A stretch of 5,882 nt of DNA, from contig JAIUYC010000304.1 of the NCBI GenBank assembly GCA_020216575.1, positions 1 through 5,882 on the forward strand, given 5' to 3'. The DNA comes from Coleofasciculus sp. S288. GTDB taxonomy: Bacteria > Cyanobacteriota > Cyanobacteriia > Cyanobacteriales > Coleofasciculaceae. Both the position numbers and the translations under genes were made by a program. Positions within the stretch are counted from its first letter, which is position 1. Each line of letters starts with the position of its first letter. The notes beneath the pieces were generated by a model. That model worked only from the letters and a program-made list of their open reading frames with translations, was not told the DNA's origin and searched no databases. Below are positions 3,486 to 5,882 of the stretch, piece after piece.

Positions 3486-5882
3486 TTACACTTTGTTAAC
3501 CACTGACGACTTTAAATCAATTTGGTTTTCAGCAGTTATCGGCTGATATCCATTCTCCGGTATGGGATTACGCGCCTCAATCAATTTAATCGCACGGCTG
3601 ACCGTTTCGGGGAGAATCACCACTAAGCTGCCTGGGGTAGCCCGATCTAAGGCAGTATTCACTGCATCTGTCTCGGTGAGGATGATTTCATAGGGGCGAT
3701 CGGGATTTTCTTGGCTGATGCCCTTGACGATTAACCCAGCCGCTTCACCGCTCGAACGTCCCCGCAAGTCATCATCTTCTTTGACAATAACCCGGTCAAA
3801 GATTTGGGCAGCGAGTCTGCCGAGTTCAACAAAGTCTTCATCGCGGCGATCGCCAGGACCACCAATCACGCCAATTCGCTCTCCTGGCCAGTTGCGGACA
3901 AAACCGCCCACCGCCTCATAACTGGCAGGGTTGTGAGCATAATCAACCAGAGCGTGGTAACTGCCCAGATTAAACAAATTCATCCGCCCCGGTGTTTGTT
4001 TCACGGAGGCGCGGAAGGTGTTCAGTGCCGCTCGAATTGCTTCAATTGAGACGCCCTGAGCGAAGGCAGCTAGGCTTGCCGCTAGAGCATTAGCAATCAT
4101 AAAGGGAGCGCGTCCCTGCATCGTCATCGGCACATTTACCGCCTGCTCGATCCTCAGCGTCCAATCCCCTTTGAGAATCGACAGGTAGCCATTCTCATAT
4201 ACCGCCGCTAAGCCCCCTTGCTGCGTGTGCTTTCCCACTAACTCACTCTCTGGGTTCATTGAGAAATAACCCACTTGGCTTTTCACTTTCTTCGCCATCG
4301 CGGCGACTAAAGGATCGTCGGCGTTGAGGATGGCATAGCCATTAGCGCTGACAGCTTCCGCCACGACGCTCTTGAGGTGAGCCATTTGTTCGATGGTGTC
4401 AATGTCACCAATTCCCAGGTGGTCTGCCGAAACATTTAAAACGACGCCAATATCACACTTATCAAACGCCAAGCCAGAACGCAAAATTCCACCCCGCGCC
4501 GTTTCTAGCACGGCCACCTCAACTGTAGGGTCTTTCAAAATGACTTGAGCGCTTTGAGGGCCGGTTGTGTCGCCTTTTTCCACCACATGGTCGTCAATGT
4601 AAATGCCGTCAGTGGTGGTGTAACCCACCGTTTGTCCAGTTTGCCGATAGATGTGGGCAGTCAATCGCGTTGTGGTCGTTTTCCCGTTCGTACCTGTGAT
4701 GGCAATAATAGGAATGCGCCCCGTTTTTCCGCTAGGAAACAGCATGTCCATCACGGGTGCAGCGACATTCCGGGGCAGACCGATGCTTGGGCATACGTGC
4801 ATCCGGAAACCAGGAGCGGCGTTGACTTCCACCACTACACCGTCAACGTCTCGCAGTGGCTTGGTGATGTCAGGCGTTACGATATCAATTCCGGCAATAT
4901 CCAACCCAATGATTTTGGCAACCCGCTCTGCTAGCCAAATATTTTCTGGGTGAATGTCATCGGTGCGATCGACGGCAATTCCGCCCGTACTTAGGTTCGC
5001 GGTTGCCCGCAGGTAACAGATTTCTCCAGGGGGTAGCACTGTATCAAGAGTGTATCCCTGTTTCTCGAGCAGGCTATAGCTGGTACGGTCTACGATAATC
5101 TTAGTTAGAACGTTATCGTGTCCCTCGCCCCGGTTGGGGTCGCGATTGGTTTCCTCTATTAGTTGCTCAATCGTGAATTTGCCATTTCCAACCACATGAG
5201 CGGGAACTCGTTCTGCGACTGCCACCACTTTGCCGTTGATGACTAAAACCCGATGGTCGCGACCGCAATAGTAGCGTTCAACGATGACGGCTCGCGAGAT
5301 TTCCCTAGCAGCATCATAGGCTTTTTCTGCCTCGTCCCAGTTGTTGATGTTAATGGTAATGCCCCGCCCGTGATTGCCATCTAAAGGCTTAATGACAATG
5401 GGATAGCCTCCTACATCTGCGATCGCACTTTCCAACTCGTCTAGATAATAAACCACAGTCCCCCGTGGCACTGGCACTCCAGCATCGCGGAGGATTTGTT
5501 TCGTGCCTTCTTTATCGCAAGCCAATTCAACGGCTAAAATTCCGGAGCAGTCGCTCAAGGTCGCTTGAATTCGCTTTTGGTGAACACCGTAGCCCAACTG
5601 AATCATCGCTCTAGCGCTCAGAGGCACCCAAGGAATATCTCTGGCTTCCGCTTCTTTCACGAGCGTTTCCGTACTTGGACCTAAAGCGGCATCGCGATAA
5701 AGGTCTCGCAGGTCTTTTAAGTCTTGTTCTAATTCGCTTTGGAGATAACTGCCAGTATCAACAATGCTTTGGCACAGCCGCACGGCAGCTCGTGCCGCGT
5801 AGCGACCTGCTTGTTCGTCTGCGTACTCAAATACCACCTGGTAGATTCCAGGAGTTGCCGTCTCTCGAGTCCGACCAAATCC
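3486..5882 (-). CDS. cphA: Cyanophycin synthetase (lacks N-terminal ~95-100 residues)
   Basis: The frame enters at the right edge (first codon GGA at 5882, reading GFGRTRETATPGIYQVV) and ends at TAA 3486-3488, giving 798 residues. The GTG at 5837 is internal, because homology continues upstream to the edge. CphA makes the storage polymer cyanophycin, a poly-aspartate backbone with arginine side chains, from Asp, Arg and ATP in the cytoplasm. Counting from the edge: the rest of the N domain with GPSTET and LSARAMIQLGYG; the ATP-grasp domain, which adds Asp, with KPLDGNHGRG from 165 and VEVNAAPGFRMH around 352; then the Mur-ligase-like domain, which adds Arg, with the P-loop GTNGKTTTTR at 397 (bases 4665-4694), LETARGGILR, NVSADHLG, DYAHNP at 647 and GGPGDRRDE. 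All motifs are intact. After the usual IPE end there is a ~22-residue tail. Cyanophycinase (cphB) often lies upstream; that side is outside the window. No promoter is visible. Confidence 0.97.
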   Translation of the reverse strand, partial: GFGRTRETATPGIYQVVFEYADEQAGRYAARAAVRLCQSIVDTGSYLQSELEQDLKDLRDLYRDAALGPSTETLVKEAEARDIPWVPLSARAMIQLGYGVHQKRIQATLSDCSGILAVELACDKEGTKQILRDAGVPVPRGTVVYYLDELESAIADVGGYPIVIKPLDGNHGRGITININNWDEAEKAYDAAREISRAVIVERYYCGRDHRVLVINGKVVAVAERVPAHVVGNGKFTIEQLIEETNRDPNRGEGHDNVLTKIIVDRTSYSLLEKQGYTLDTVLPPGEICYLRATANLSTGGIAVDRTDDIHPENIWLAERVAKIIGLDIAGIDIVTPDITKPLRDVDGVVVEVNAAPGFRMHVCPSIGLPRNVAAPVMDMLFPSGKTGRIPIIAITGTNGKTTTTRLTAHIYRQTGQTVGYTTTDGIYIDDHVVEKGDTTGPQSAQVILKDPTVEVAVLETARGGILRSGLAFDKCDIGVVLNVSADHLGIGDIDTIEQMAHLKSVVAEAVSANGYAILNADDPLVAAMAKKVKSQVGYFSMNPESELVGKHTQQGGLAAVYENGYLSILKGDWTLRIEQAVNVPMTMQGRAPFMIANALAASLAAFAQGVSIEAIRAALNTFRASVKQTPGRMNLFNLGSYHALVDYAHNPASYEAVGGFVRNWPGERIGVIGGPGDRRDEDFVELGRLAAQIFDRVIVKEDDDLRGRSSGEAAGLIVKGISQENPDRPYEIILTETDAVNTALDRATPGSLVVILPETVSRAIKLIEARNPIPENGYQPITAENQIDLKSSVVNKV
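3846..3853. repeat. HIP1 palindrome (GCGATCGC)
   Basis: Perfect octamer, extended to the decamer GGCGATCGCC, inside cphA. It encodes GDRR of the conserved GGPGDRRD motif, so the site is compatible with strong protein conservation. Confidence 0.9.
5419..5426. repeat. HIP1 palindrome (GCGATCGC)
   Basis: Perfect octamer inside cphA, in the SAIADVGG coding stretch. It is the third perfect copy in the window; near copies (GCGATCG plus a changed last base) also occur near 3695 and 4966. Confidence 0.9.

Noticed and set aside
3718..4953. Several plus-strand frames of 67-129 codons opposite cphA
   Set aside because: Antisense shadows of a strongly conserved coding frame; no start signals or recognisable products.
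1..5882. CRISPR array, tRNA/rRNA genes, intact insertion sequence
   Set aside because: No regularly spaced repeats of CRISPR length, no tRNA-like cloverleaf recognised and no transposase frame seen on either strand.

Overview
The window looks like cyanobacterial chromosomal DNA. The right-hand 2.4 kb encodes most of a cyanophycin synthetase of the cyanobacterial type, there is a Nif11-type peptide precursor, and the cyanobacterial HIP1 octamer GCGATCGC occurs three times. The mix suggests a filamentous or otherwise large-genome cyanobacterium, but no marker here fixes the genus.

Layout: (1) 1-920, minus strand: the N-terminal ~306 residues of a multi-pass GT-C/PMT-like (family 39 style) membrane glycosyltransferase, running off the left edge. 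(2) 921-1155: a divergent intergenic region with a 14-bp direct repeat leading into a good sigma70-type promoter and Shine-Dalgarno site. (3) 1156-1479, plus: a 107-residue Nif11-leader RiPP/bacteriocin precursor. Its predicted core has no cysteine and carries a glycine every fourth residue. (4) 1480-1684: a spacer holding a 15-bp inverted repeat built of heptamers. (5) 1685-3217, plus: a full-length flavoprotein of the vanillyl-alcohol oxidase / 4-cresol dehydrogenase (PCMH) type, with several substrate- and flavin-contact positions apparently changed. (6) 3218-3485: a convergent spacer packed with a hairpin and several short repeats. (7) 3486-5882, minus: cyanophycin synthetase cphA, lacking only its N-terminal ~95-100 residues at the right edge.

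The two outer genes look like housekeeping or storage functions (envelope or extracellular glycan; nitrogen/carbon reserve polymer) and hold all three HIP1 sites. The middle ~2.5 kb (peptide precursor plus flavin oxidase, same strand) is free of HIP1, looks more AT-rich by eye and is bordered by repeats. It reads as a small accessory cassette. Whether the oxidase acts on the peptide is unproven. No maturase, C39 peptidase/ABC transporter or immunity gene is visible in the window.
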